Part shown: piece after piece, positions 1 to 7,589 of the stretch
How positions within the stretch are numbered: position 1 is the first letter of the stretch
Layout: every line of letters starts with the position of its first letter
The notes under the pieces: generated by a model
What the model was told of the DNA's origin: nothing
The model's database searches: none
What the model saw: only the letters and a program-made list of their open reading frames with translations
NCBI RefSeq assembly: GCF_036898825.1
Contig: NZ_JARUND010000001.1
Location: 124,001-188,000, forward strand
Source: Streptomyces sp. B21-083
Lineage (GTDB): Bacteria > Actinomycetota > Actinomycetes > Streptomycetales > Streptomycetaceae
Direction: 5' to 3'
Length of the DNA stretch: 64,000 nucleotides
Translations under genes and position numbers: made by a program

Positions 1-2085
1 GCCTGGCTGGCCTGGCCACCAGGCGGGCAGACGGAACTGACCGAGCTGTTCCGCGGGTGTGTGCGGGAGTTGTGGGCGTGTCTGGATGCGCTGGTGACGG
101 AGTCGGCTGAGGCGTTCAGTGCGCTGCAGCGGCTGCGCAGGCCGGAGTGTCCCCGGTTCTTTCCGGTCGCTGATTCTCTCGAGGGGTTCAGGGCGTCGCT
201 GGCCGAGTCGTGCATGGACGGCACCCTGCGCTCGCACGTGGCGATGGTGGAGGATTGCCAGCCCTTCCAGGACAGCGCCGGCGACGAGGTCATCGACAGA
301 ATCCGCCGCGGGCTGGGCCATCTGCTGGAGTGGGAGGCGGCGCTGGATTCGGGTGCGGTGATGGGCGCCTGGGCGACTCCCATCGAACCGCAGGTCCATG
401 CCGCGGCGCCCGCGGTGGTCGAGAGCGTGGAGGCGGCGGAGCCCGGTGCGCTCGACGGACAAGAGCGTGTCCTGGCCCGCTACCGGCTGAGCTCCTACCA
501 GAGCGGGTGCGCTGTGAACGCGCAGGCCGGCACCTGGGTCGATCTGTGTTTCACCGAGGGGTTCGCCCCGGCCGATGACGAGGACACCTTCGATCAGCGG
601 CTGTCGCTGGTGATCGAGGCGGTCACCCGGTTCGCCACCTCGTTCGCGTGGCTGTCCAGCCAGGTGCCGGGCAGCCGGCGCGTGTTGTCTGCCGGACGCA
701 TCGGCGCTACGGATACCTGGATTGAGGCCACGCGCTCGTCGAGGCACTGGTCCGCCGAGGAACTGGCCGCGCTGGCCTCCTCGGACATTGGCCTGGGGCG
801 GGTCCAGGACGCCGACACGCTCACGCTGATGGTGAGCACGCCCGGCGGTGTGTTCGAGCGGGTCGTCCCGCACGCGACACCCCTGCGCCACCACGACCGG
901 CGGGGCACGGCCGCGGAGACAGCCGTCAAGGATTCGGCCGCCACCTGGGGCCTGCCCGATTTTGTGATGGCCCCGAGCGTGGAGCGTAAAGGCCGTGGGG
1001 TGCGGGAGATCAGTGACGGACTGCTGGTGGTCGGCGACCGCGGTGTGGTCGTGCAGATCAAGGCCCGCGAGGGTGAACCCGCCACCGTGGAGCGGGAGAC
1101 GTCCTGGGTCCTCAAACAGCTGACCGCGGCGGGCAAGCAGATCCACGGCACCGTACGCCGGCTGAAAACGCAGGGCGTGCAGATGGTCAACGGACGCGGC
1201 CATCGTCTCAGCATCGACAGCCCGGCCATCGACTGGGTAGGCGTCACCATCATCGAACACCCCGCTCCCCCGCAGGAGTTGGCTGTTCCCGAACACCATG
1301 GGAACACGCCGGTGATCGCCCTGCTGCGGCGTGACTGGGAGTTCCTGTTCAACCAGCTTCGCTCCACCCACGCCGTCGTCGGCTATCTGCACCGGGTCGG
1401 CACGTCGGCGCCCGTTCTGGGCGGCGAGCCGGAGCGTTACTACGATCTAGCCGCTGCGGATGCCGAGGCAGCACTGGAAGAGGCGGACCCGTCCTGGACT
1501 CGGCGCGGCGGACAGCCGCACAGCGTGCCGCTGTTGCCCGCCGCCCCGGCCGGCAGTGACGACGACGAGGCTCACACCATGGTCCGCGTCATGCTCGAGG
1601 ACGTAGCTACCAGCCCACTGGCCCCGGACGAGTGGGATACCCGGCAACGCGTCCTGGCCTCTCTCGACAGCCTGCCGGTCGGATGCCGCACAGATCTGGG
1701 CCGATTTCTGTTGGACGCGCTGGCCGCGGCCGCTGAGCCTGAGACAGGCACCACGGTATGGCGGATGCGCACCTTCATCGCCGGGCCTGACCTGGATCAG
1801 CTTGGCTTCGCCGTCTGTTCCGCCCTGACCGACCACACCCGCGCCGCGTTCTCCGCCTGGCTTCAGTTGCGTCATCACGAACGCGGCGAGCATGCGAACC
1901 TCGCCCAGCTCATGTCGGTCGGTGTGCTGCTCACTCCCCGCGCAGACGGCTACCGGGAATGGGACACCACCATGAGTGCCATCAGCGGCGACCCGGAGCT
2001 GACCGGTGAGGAACTACGCGCCTATCAGGATCTATTCAATACGCCCAACGGCCTGGCAGGCACAGCCTCGAGGCCATCGCCCTGA
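1..2085 (+). CDS. PD-(D/E)XK nuclease-like protein (5' end outside window)
   Basis: The frame is open from base 1 and reads as coding sequence before the first in-window start (GTG at 61), so the true start lies upstream; about 694 residues are visible. The N-terminal half is unrecognised. Around bases 930-1130 there is a restriction-endonuclease-like core: a glutamate-containing helix (TAAETAVKD), then REISDGLLVV with a candidate metal-binding Asp at about 1015, then a beta strand ending in QIK (about 1054-1062). This E-D-QxK order is typical of PD-(D/E)XK enzymes. The C-terminal 300 residues look helical and match nothing I know. It lies upstream of a same-strand helicase/TerD operon but is separated from it by an insertion sequence and minus-strand genes, so membership of one system is only possible. 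Confidence 0.7.
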   Translation, partial: AWLAWPPGGQTELTELFRGCVRELWACLDALVTESAEAFSALQRLRRPECPRFFPVADSLEGFRASLAESCMDGTLRSHVAMVEDCQPFQDSAGDEVIDRIRRGLGHLLEWEAALDSGAVMGAWATPIEPQVHAAAPAVVESVEAAEPGALDGQERVLARYRLSSYQSGCAVNAQAGTWVDLCFTEGFAPADDEDTFDQRLSLVIEAVTRFATSFAWLSSQVPGSRRVLSAGRIGATDTWIEATRSSRHWSAEELAALASSDIGLGRVQDADTLTLMVSTPGGVFERVVPHATPLRHHDRRGTAAETAVKDSAATWGLPDFVMAPSVERKGRGVREISDGLLVVGDRGVVVQIKAREGEPATVERETSWVLKQLTAAGKQIHGTVRRLKTQGVQMVNGRGHRLSIDSPAIDWVGVTIIEHPAPPQELAVPEHHGNTPVIALLRRDWEFLFNQLRSTHAVVGYLHRVGTSAPVLGGEPERYYDLAAADAEAALEEADPSWTRRGGQPHSVPLLPAAPAGSDDDEAHTMVRVMLEDVATSPLAPDEWDTRQRVLASLDSLPVGCRTDLGRFLLDALAAAAEPETGTTVWRMRTFIAGPDLDQLGFAVCSALTDHTRAAFSAWLQLRHHERGEHANLAQLMSVGVLLTPRADGYREWDTTMSAISGDPELTGEELRAYQDLFNTPNGLAGTASRPSP

Positions 2086-2217
2086 CAAGGCGGCAAGACG
2101 GACAGCGGCAAGTTGCCTGCTACGGCGCCGGCTGGCGGCAAGCAGCTGGAGCAGAGCGTCAGTTGAAGGGGGGATCTGCGATCAGTCACGGCGCCCCATG
2201 CGGTCTGGCAGGGCTAG

Positions 2218-2340
2218 TACTCCAGCAGTACTTCGTGGCTTGACCTGGGGAAACGTCGAGCGGTGGGAGTGTAGCGGGCAGTTGGCCGTCACGGGCGGCT
2301 TCTGCCCGCCCACCCCTCGAAGGAGTGCCCGCGACGGCGG
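2218..2340 (+). repeat. Left 123-bp terminal inverted repeat of the IS701 element
   Basis: Base-for-base reverse complement of 3659-3781 by direct reading. The repeat is far longer than the usual 15-40 bp IS termini and includes GC-rich self-complementary stretches (ACGGGCGGCTTCTGCCCGCC). The alternative C-terminal frame of the transposase runs into it. Confidence 0.93.
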
Positions 2341-2392
2341 TAGTGGCAGCGGCGGGCCACCGCTTGGCGTCGTCGGCGCCAGTGCGACCAGC

Positions 2393-3628
2393 TCAACGCG
2401 TGGGTGTGGGTGCGAAGGTCTCGGGGTGCGTGAGCTGCCAGGAGTCGCCGCACTTCCGCCACGGTGAGCTCGATGACCACGGCATCCTCATCGGTGGATC
2501 CCCTTTTTCGGCTGCTCGTGCGCTCATCGCCGCGAGGAAGGCGTGGGCGAGCATGGCCAGGGTGATGTGCCGGTACCAGCCGACGTAGCGGCGGACTTCG
2601 TACTCGTCCAGGCCGCACTCGTTCTTCGCCGCCTGGAAACACTCCTCGATCGCCCACCGGGCGCCGGCGACCCGCACCAGTTCGTCCACTGCGACATCCA
2701 GCGGTGCGTATGCGAGGTAGTAGGCGATCTCGTCCGGCCGGCTCAGGCTGCGCCGTGCCAGCGCCCACCGCCGACGGATCAACACGCCGTCCTGGTGGTC
2801 GTACTCGGCCACGGGGCGCAACTGGAGGGCCGCCCAGTCGTACTCGCGCTGCCCCTTCGCTCCCGCGCCGCAGGAACGGCGTTCCCATGCCTGGTCGGGG
2901 GCCTGCTCGAAGACCCTGTCGATGCGCGGGCCGGCCAGGGAGAACTGGGACTTGGGGACGGCCAGGACATAGCCGACGCCGGATGTCTCCAGCATCCGGC
3001 GGAAGCGGTTGTCCTGTCCGTAAGCAGCGTCCGCCGTGACCCAGGCGACCGGCAGTGGCGAGGCCACAGCTCTGCGGACGATCGTCGCCGCGAGGGTGTT
3101 CTTGGTCGCGAACTCCCGCTGATCGGGGACCTTGGCCGCGCGGCATCGGTCACGGTCGTCGGTCCAGGACTTCGGCAAGTACAGCTCCCGGTCCACCAGG
3201 ACGCGGCCGGCGGAACTGGCATAGGCGGCGAAGACGCCGATCTGGCAGTTCTCGGTGCGGCCGGCGGTGCCGGAGTACTGCCTTTGGACTCCGGCGGAGG
3301 TGGTGCCCTTCTTCAGGAACCCGGTGTCATCGATGATCAGTACCCCGTCGGGGCGGCCGAGGTGTTCGGCGACGAAGGTCTGCAGGTCGTCGCGGATGTC
3401 GTCGCAGTTCCAGCGGGCTCGGGAGAGCAGGTGCTGCAGACCGTCCGGGGTTGCGTGGCCGGCGTGCTCGGCCAGTTGCCAGCTGTTCTTGCGGGCTACC
3501 GGTGCGAGCAGTGCGCGCACGTAGTCCCGCATACGGCGGCGGGGTTCGACGCGGCCGAAGCGGTGTCCGATGGTGGTGAAGAGGTCGTCCAGGTCGCGGT
3601 CCCAGGTCTCTGCCTGTTCGATGGTCAC
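2393..3628 (-). CDS. IS701-family DDE transposase, 3' end frameshifted
   Basis: Cuts and joins the flanking element. The 411-residue product carries the IS701 layout: GVLIIDDTGFLKKG near residue 97 (first catalytic Asp region), WVTADAAYGQD (second Asp) and ARWAIEECFQAAKNECGL (Glu region). After AARAAEKGD the frame continues in an arginine/serine-rich tail that does not look native. A -1 shift at an AAAAAGGGG run (minus strand, bases 2500-2508) instead gives a tail containing VIELTVAEVRRLLAAH and ALSWSHWRRRRQ, the expected end of these transposases, stopping at 2289. This is either a programmed frameshift or a one-base indel. The two cannot be told apart from the sequence. Confidence 0.9.
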   Translation of the reverse strand: MTIEQAETWDRDLDDLFTTIGHRFGRVEPRRRMRDYVRALLAPVARKNSWQLAEHAGHATPDGLQHLLSRARWNCDDIRDDLQTFVAEHLGRPDGVLIIDDTGFLKKGTTSAGVQRQYSGTAGRTENCQIGVFAAYASSAGRVLVDRELYLPKSWTDDRDRCRAAKVPDQREFATKNTLAATIVRRAVASPLPVAWVTADAAYGQDNRFRRMLETSGVGYVLAVPKSQFSLAGPRIDRVFEQAPDQAWERRSCGAGAKGQREYDWAALQLRPVAEYDHQDGVLIRRRWALARRSLSRPDEIAYYLAYAPLDVAVDELVRVAGARWAIEECFQAAKNECGLDEYEVRRYVGWYRHITLAMLAHAFLAAMSARAAEKGDPPMRMPWSSSSPWRKCGDSWQLTHPETFAPTPTR

Positions 3629-3658
3629 ACTCGGGGGCTTCCCCGCACAGATGTGCTG

Positions 3659-3781
3659 CCGCCGTCGCGGGCACTCCTTCGAGGGGTGGGCGGGCAGAAG
3701 CCGCCCGTGACGGCCAACTGCCCGCTACACTCCCACCGCTCGACGTTTCCCCAGGTCAAGCCACGAAGTACTGCTGGAGTA
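3659..3781 (-). repeat. Right 123-bp terminal inverted repeat of the IS701 element
   Basis: Perfect inverted copy of 2218-2340, followed directly by the CTAG target duplication. It lies just upstream of the transposase start (3628), so it probably also contains the transposase promoter. Confidence 0.93.
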
Positions 3782-3999
3782 CTAGTGCGTCCCGCACTGC
3801 GAACACCGTCAGCGGTCAGGCGCCGCTGAGCGATCTTCGCTATGCCGTTGACTACGCTGACGGCCACGGTCACCGCCGCTGCGACGATCACAGGATCCAT
3901 GCCGTACCTTCCCCTTCCGGATGGCTTGCTCGGTACCGCCCGCGCATCGCACGCACCACAACCGTGCTGATTTCTCCGGACGTTGTGACATCTGGCTGG

Positions 4000-4500
4000 T
4001 CACAGGGCTATCGCTGCTCCGATTCCGTGCGCCGCGCACGGTGGCGCGCGGGAAGGCTCGCCGCCCGGCCGCGGGAATGGGTAGATGCGCCGGCCAAGAC
4101 AGGCATTGGCGTACCCCGCCGCGGTGCAGCTTGTGGACGCCGCGCTGCGGTCGCCTTCGGCCGTTCGGTGATCGGCCGGGCCCCCGCTGTGGTCCTGCGT
4201 GGGACCTTCAGGGCTGGGGAGGTCGGGGGGAGACGGGGTCCTGCCTTGCACCAACAGCTCTACCGCGGGCGGAGGATTGAGAAACTCTGCGAGTACTTCC
4301 TCGAGCACGTTGCGACAATCCGAGTTGATCAAGGTGTCCCATGCGCCCGGGCTGAACATGTTGAGCGTCAGCGTGGTGCCGTCGTAGAAGAACACGCTCG
4401 CGTTCTGGCTCAGCAGAATCCAGGCGAACCGCATCCGCTCTTTGACGACTTGCAGAAGCTGGGGCCACAGCTCCTGTGTGTCTGCCGTCCCGTCCGTCAT
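4000..4500 (-). CDS. Orphan DnaX (gamma/tau) C-terminal-domain-like protein
   Basis: A 166-residue product starting ATG at 4500 (MTDGTADTQELWPQ). Residues about 10-75 have the spacing of the C-terminal domain of DNA polymerase III gamma/tau: a tryptophan-containing helix (ELWPQLLQVVKE), a short strand (NASVFFYDG), a second strand (TLTLNMFSPG) and a helix (NVLEEVLAEFL). There is no AAA+ ATPase part, so it is not a clamp loader; it may be a stand-alone peptide- or nucleic-acid-binding module. The last 60 residues are low-complexity and proline/glycine rich. It precedes the small hydrophobic-peptide gene now cut by an IS. The family assignment rests on pattern similarity only. Confidence 0.6.
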   Translation of the reverse strand: MTDGTADTQELWPQLLQVVKERMRFAWILLSQNASVFFYDGTTLTLNMFSPGAWDTLINSDCRNVLEEVLAEFLNPPPAVELLVQGRTPSPPDLPSPEGPTQDHSGGPADHRTAEGDRSAASTSCTAAGYANACLGRRIYPFPRPGGEPSRAPPCAAHGIGAAIAL

Positions 4501-4923
4501 GGCACGCTCCCCGTGTGCTGCCCCACCAGCAGCGCAGGAAGAGACACCGGCCGTCAGAGGCGGATCGCTGCTGCCGTTACCCGTATGCCTGAACTCCGTC
4601 CCCACGGAGGGGACTTGGACTGGCCGATCCAGAACTCGCCGCATCCGCACGGTCTCGACCAGATGGCCCGTCGGACCAACTCCTCCGGCCCCGGTTAGAG
4701 ATGCGGCAGCTCGCGCTGTGCGGAGGGGCCGTAGCTCAATCGGTGTGCTGTTCTGGAGAATTCTGCGCCCGACCGGGGGCTCCGCGAGAGGATGCACTGG
4801 GTCGGTGGGCAGTACGCAGTGGGTCACCGAAGACGCATGGTTCCCGGACCGGCCGAACCCCAGCATGTCTGTGGGGGGGGTAGATGGCGGTGGACGCTGC
4901 GGGAGTGGGATGAGCGGGGGGAC
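4501..4923. other. Intergenic region between divergent genes
   Basis: About 420 bp between the minus-strand DnaX-tail-like gene and the plus-strand three-gene operon. Reading frames here lack normal composition or ribosome sites. It should hold two divergent promoters, but no convincing -35/-10 pair stands out. A G-run (about 4869-4876) and an AGCGGGGGGAC ribosome site lie just before the downstream start at 4924. Confidence 0.5.
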
Positions 4924-5520
4924 ATGGCGAAGTGGTTCGAACGTATGGCAGCGATTCCTGGTGTGCGGTTCACCGGAAGCCCTGGTGTCGTCCGCGAAGC
5001 GCTCGCAGAGGCCCGCGTCCGTCCGAAGGTGTCGTACGGCTCGCTGACGTGGCCGTCTGCTGAGGGCCGTACGTCGGCAACGCCGGCCAGTCGGCATGTG
5101 CCGGTGGAGGCGAGCGGAACGGACCTGGTCACCCGGGTCTGGGAGGCGCTGGAGCTTCCCGGTGGGGCGATGGACTACCACTTCGTCCTCCAAGGCGCGG
5201 TGGACCGCTTGTGGAGCGGCAGACGCTCCTACCCTGACGGGCTTGAGCTGCTTGAGGTGTTCGCGCTGCTGGACTTGGAGTTGATGGAGGCTGCCCCGCA
5301 GGCCGTCTCCTTTGACACCGGCTCCGTCCCGACCTCGTTCGTTCACGTGACGTCCGTTCCCCGGCTGGTGATGCTGCTGGAACGCGAAGGCGCCTTCACC
5401 GACGCCCTCGAAGTGGCGCGACGGCTGGCCCGTTTCGAGCAGGGTGAGGATGCGGTGGACCGTCTCTCGGGGAAGATCGGCGCACTGGCGGCCGAGACGA
5501 CGGCTGGCGGGGCGGCATGA
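4924..5520 (+). CDS. Hypothetical protein, first gene of helicase-TerD operon
   Basis: A 198-residue product from ATG at 4924, chosen because GCGGGGGGAC precedes it closely and the upstream in-frame codons read as non-coding. No recognised domain. The C-terminal 100 residues are predicted helical and leucine-rich (DGLELLEVFALLDLELMEAA; VPRLVMLLEREGAFTDALEV), resembling a repeat scaffold. The stop overlaps the next start as ATGA (5517-5520), so translation is coupled to the nuclease-helicase. It is probably an accessory or regulatory subunit of that system; no enzymatic motif is visible. Confidence 0.72.
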   Translation: MAKWFERMAAIPGVRFTGSPGVVREALAEARVRPKVSYGSLTWPSAEGRTSATPASRHVPVEASGTDLVTRVWEALELPGGAMDYHFVLQGAVDRLWSGRRSYPDGLELLEVFALLDLELMEAAPQAVSFDTGSVPTSFVHVTSVPRLVMLLEREGAFTDALEVARRLARFEQGEDAVDRLSGKIGALAAETTAGGAA

Positions 5521-7589
5521 GTGCCGGGCTGGAGCGGCTGCTCCCCTCGACGTCCTACCTGGAAGAGGCCTTCCTGCGCTGGGTGCTCACTCCAGCCGCG
5601 CAGCGGGGCATCGTGGCGCATGTGCACAGTCAGCATCCGGTGACGGTCAACGAGCGCACCTACCGGCTGGACTATCTGATCGCTGGCGAGTCGCTGCATC
5701 TGGCCGTGGAGTTGGACGGGTTCGCCTTCCACAGTGACCGTGCCGCCTTCACCTACGACCGGTTGCGGCAGAACGACCTGGCGGCCACAGGGCTGACGGT
5801 GCTGCGGTTTTCCTACGATGCGGTGCGCCTGGACACCGCACGCTGCGTCGCGCAGTTGCAGGCGATGCTGCGCCAGGATCCAGTGCTCTCGCCCCTGGTC
5901 ATCGCCGCGCCGCGCGTCGAGGTCCCGGAGATGGTGGGCGATCCCCTGCGGGCGGCCGATCCGCCTCGGGGTACCCGGTCACCGGATGATGAGGCCTACT
6001 TCGCCGGTGTGCGCGCTCAGGTGACCCGAGAGCCGTTGCGTACCTGCCAGGACGAGGCCCTGGCCGCGCTGGCCAACTACTACGCTTCCGGCGGTCGGCA
6101 TGCGGCCACGGTGATGGCGGTCGGGGCCGGCAAGACCGCGCTGGGGGTGGCGGCCGCGTTGTCCTTCACCAGGCGGCGAGCGCTGGTGGTGACTCCGGGC
6201 TCGGTCATCCGCGGCACCTTCGCCAAGGCACTCGACCCCGGTGTGCCGGGCAATGTCCTGTACGGACTGGCGGGCGGGCCCCTGCTGCCGGGTGCCCGGC
6301 CGCCGGCCACACTGGTGCTGGACGCAGAGGACGGGCAGATCAGCCAGGTGAGTCGGCAGCGGTTGCTGGCTGCGGACGTGCTGGTCACCAACTTCCATGC
6401 GCTGGGTACTGGCGACAAGGGCGGGGACCTGCTGGCCAAGCTGGAGCCGGGCGATGTCGACTTCATCGTTGTCGACGAGGCCCATATCGCGGCCAGCGCC
6501 TCCTATCAGCGGCTGTTCGCCCACTTCCGGGATGCGCGCACGCTGTTGATGTCGGCGTGCTTCCAGCGTCTGGACGGCAAGCCGATCGACGCCGATGTCG
6601 TCTACCGCTACCGGCTGGTGGACTCCATCGCGGACGGCTCGGCGAAGAACCTGCGCGTGCACCGGTTCGCCCCGGACGCGGCGACGACGGTGTACGAGGC
6701 GGTGTGGCCCGACGGGCGACGCGAGCAGATCACCGGCCGCGATGCGCTGTTGGCCGCGTTGGGCGACGAGCGGAGGATGGCCCGCATCACCGCGCAGTCC
6801 GATGCCTCGATCCGGCAGGTGATGATGGTGACGCGGGCCTGTCTGGATGCGCAGGCCAAGCTGCTGGCTCCGGTCAAACCCCGGGCGCTGTTTGCGGCGA
6901 TGGGTGAGGCCCACGCCCGGCAGATCGCCCGGATCGCCGAAGAGCACGGCATTCCCTGCGCCACGCTGCACCACAGCATGTCGGCGTCGTCGATCAAAGC
7001 CACCCGGCGGCGCTTCGAGTCGGACGCGGGTGATCTGCAGGGCATCGTGCAACTGCGGATGCTTGGCCAGGGCTACGACTTCCCGCCCATCACCGTGGTC
7101 GTGCCCGTGCGTCCCTATGGCAGTTTCGGCGAGTTCTACCAATTCATCGGACGTGGCGTGCGGGTGCTGCGCCAGCCGGGTCTGGCAGCCGATCAGCAGT
7201 ATCTGGATGTGGTCTGCCATGCCGAACTCGGCCTCGAGGACCATCTGGAGGCCATGTGCGCGGACAACGACATGGATCCCGCGCTGCTGCTCGGCGTTCC
7301 CTTGATCGACACCTCCACGCTGGAGGCGGACTTCGCCGGCGGTAACGGCCTCGGGGAAGGTGACTCTGACAGTGCGCTCCCGGGCGGAGTCGACGCGTTC
7401 GTGCTGTACGAGCAGGGGCGTGTTGAGCAGCGGGTCGTGCATGACCTGGACCGGGTGGAGGCCCGGCGGGCGGAGCGGGAAATGCAGCTGATGGCCCAGC
7501 GCTACGCCGTCTACGCGCAGAACACCGCGACCCCGATGCCGTTTGAGCAGTTCGTCGACTACATGCGGAGGCTGACCGGTGGCCAGTGA
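5517..7589 (+). CDS. DUF559-type nuclease fused to SF2 DEAH-box helicase
   Basis: 690 residues. Residues about 15-125 form a VSR/DUF559-like endonuclease: RLDYLIAGESLHLAVELDG (candidate Asp52 and Glu65), a histidine at 72, then a conserved strand TVLRFSYDAV. Residues about 185-600 are a superfamily 2 helicase: a Q-like segment RTCQDEAL, motif I AVGAGKT (201-207), motif II VVDEAH (318-323), motif III LLMSACF, and motif VI QFIGRGVRVLR. It probably unwinds or translocates on invading DNA while the nuclease cuts it. It overlaps the preceding gene by 4 bp and the following gene by 11 bp. The C-terminal 100 residues are less defined and coiled. Confidence 0.92.
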   Translation: MSAGLERLLPSTSYLEEAFLRWVLTPAAQRGIVAHVHSQHPVTVNERTYRLDYLIAGESLHLAVELDGFAFHSDRAAFTYDRLRQNDLAATGLTVLRFSYDAVRLDTARCVAQLQAMLRQDPVLSPLVIAAPRVEVPEMVGDPLRAADPPRGTRSPDDEAYFAGVRAQVTREPLRTCQDEALAALANYYASGGRHAATVMAVGAGKTALGVAAALSFTRRRALVVTPGSVIRGTFAKALDPGVPGNVLYGLAGGPLLPGARPPATLVLDAEDGQISQVSRQRLLAADVLVTNFHALGTGDKGGDLLAKLEPGDVDFIVVDEAHIAASASYQRLFAHFRDARTLLMSACFQRLDGKPIDADVVYRYRLVDSIADGSAKNLRVHRFAPDAATTVYEAVWPDGRREQITGRDALLAALGDERRMARITAQSDASIRQVMMVTRACLDAQAKLLAPVKPRALFAAMGEAHARQIARIAEEHGIPCATLHHSMSASSIKATRRRFESDAGDLQGIVQLRMLGQGYDFPPITVVVPVRPYGSFGEFYQFIGRGVRVLRQPGLAADQQYLDVVCHAELGLEDHLEAMCADNDMDPALLLGVPLIDTSTLEADFAGGNGLGEGDSDSALPGGVDAFVLYEQGRVEQRVVHDLDRVEARRAEREMQLMAQRYAVYAQNTATPMPFEQFVDYMRRLTGGQ

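Larger units (their letters stand above)
2218..3781 (-). mobile_element. IS701-family insertion sequence with 123-bp terminal inverted repeats
   Basis: A 1,564-bp element is bounded by perfect inverted copies of a 123-bp sequence (2218-2340 and 3659-3781) whose outer end reads TACTCCAGCAGTACTTCG. Both ends are flanked by CTAG (2214-2217 and 3782-3785), the 4-bp YTAR-type target duplication known for IS701-family elements. It carries one transposase gene on the minus strand. Identical long repeats and an intact duplication suggest recent insertion. The element interrupts a small open reading frame whose two halves rejoin in frame when it is removed. Confidence 0.93.
2186..3900 (-). pseudogene. 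Small hydrophobic-peptide gene split by the IS701 element
   Basis: From ATG at 3900 (preceded by a strong AAGGGGAAGG ribosome site) the frame codes for MDPVIVAAAVTVAVSVVNG followed by a basic stretch, then meets the IS at its CTAG target. Removing the IS and one CTAG copy joins base 3782 to 2213 in frame and gives a 48-residue peptide ending SPARPHGAP with TGA at 2186-2188. It would have one membrane helix (residues 3-22) and a basic tail. It starts 99 bp downstream of the DnaX-tail-like gene on the same strand, so the two were probably one transcript. Function unknown. Confidence 0.6.

Noticed and set aside
4725..4790. GGGGCCGTAGCTCAATCGGT resembles the 5' acceptor and D-arm of a tRNA
   Set aside because: No anticodon arm, T-loop (GGTTCGAATCC type) or matching 3' acceptor follows, so it is not a tRNA gene; at most a short relic.
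4000..5346. A 448-codon minus-strand frame covering the DnaX-tail-like gene and beyond
   Set aside because: Only the part from ATG 4500 has normal protein character; the upstream part is arginine/proline-rich and opposes the plus-strand operon start.
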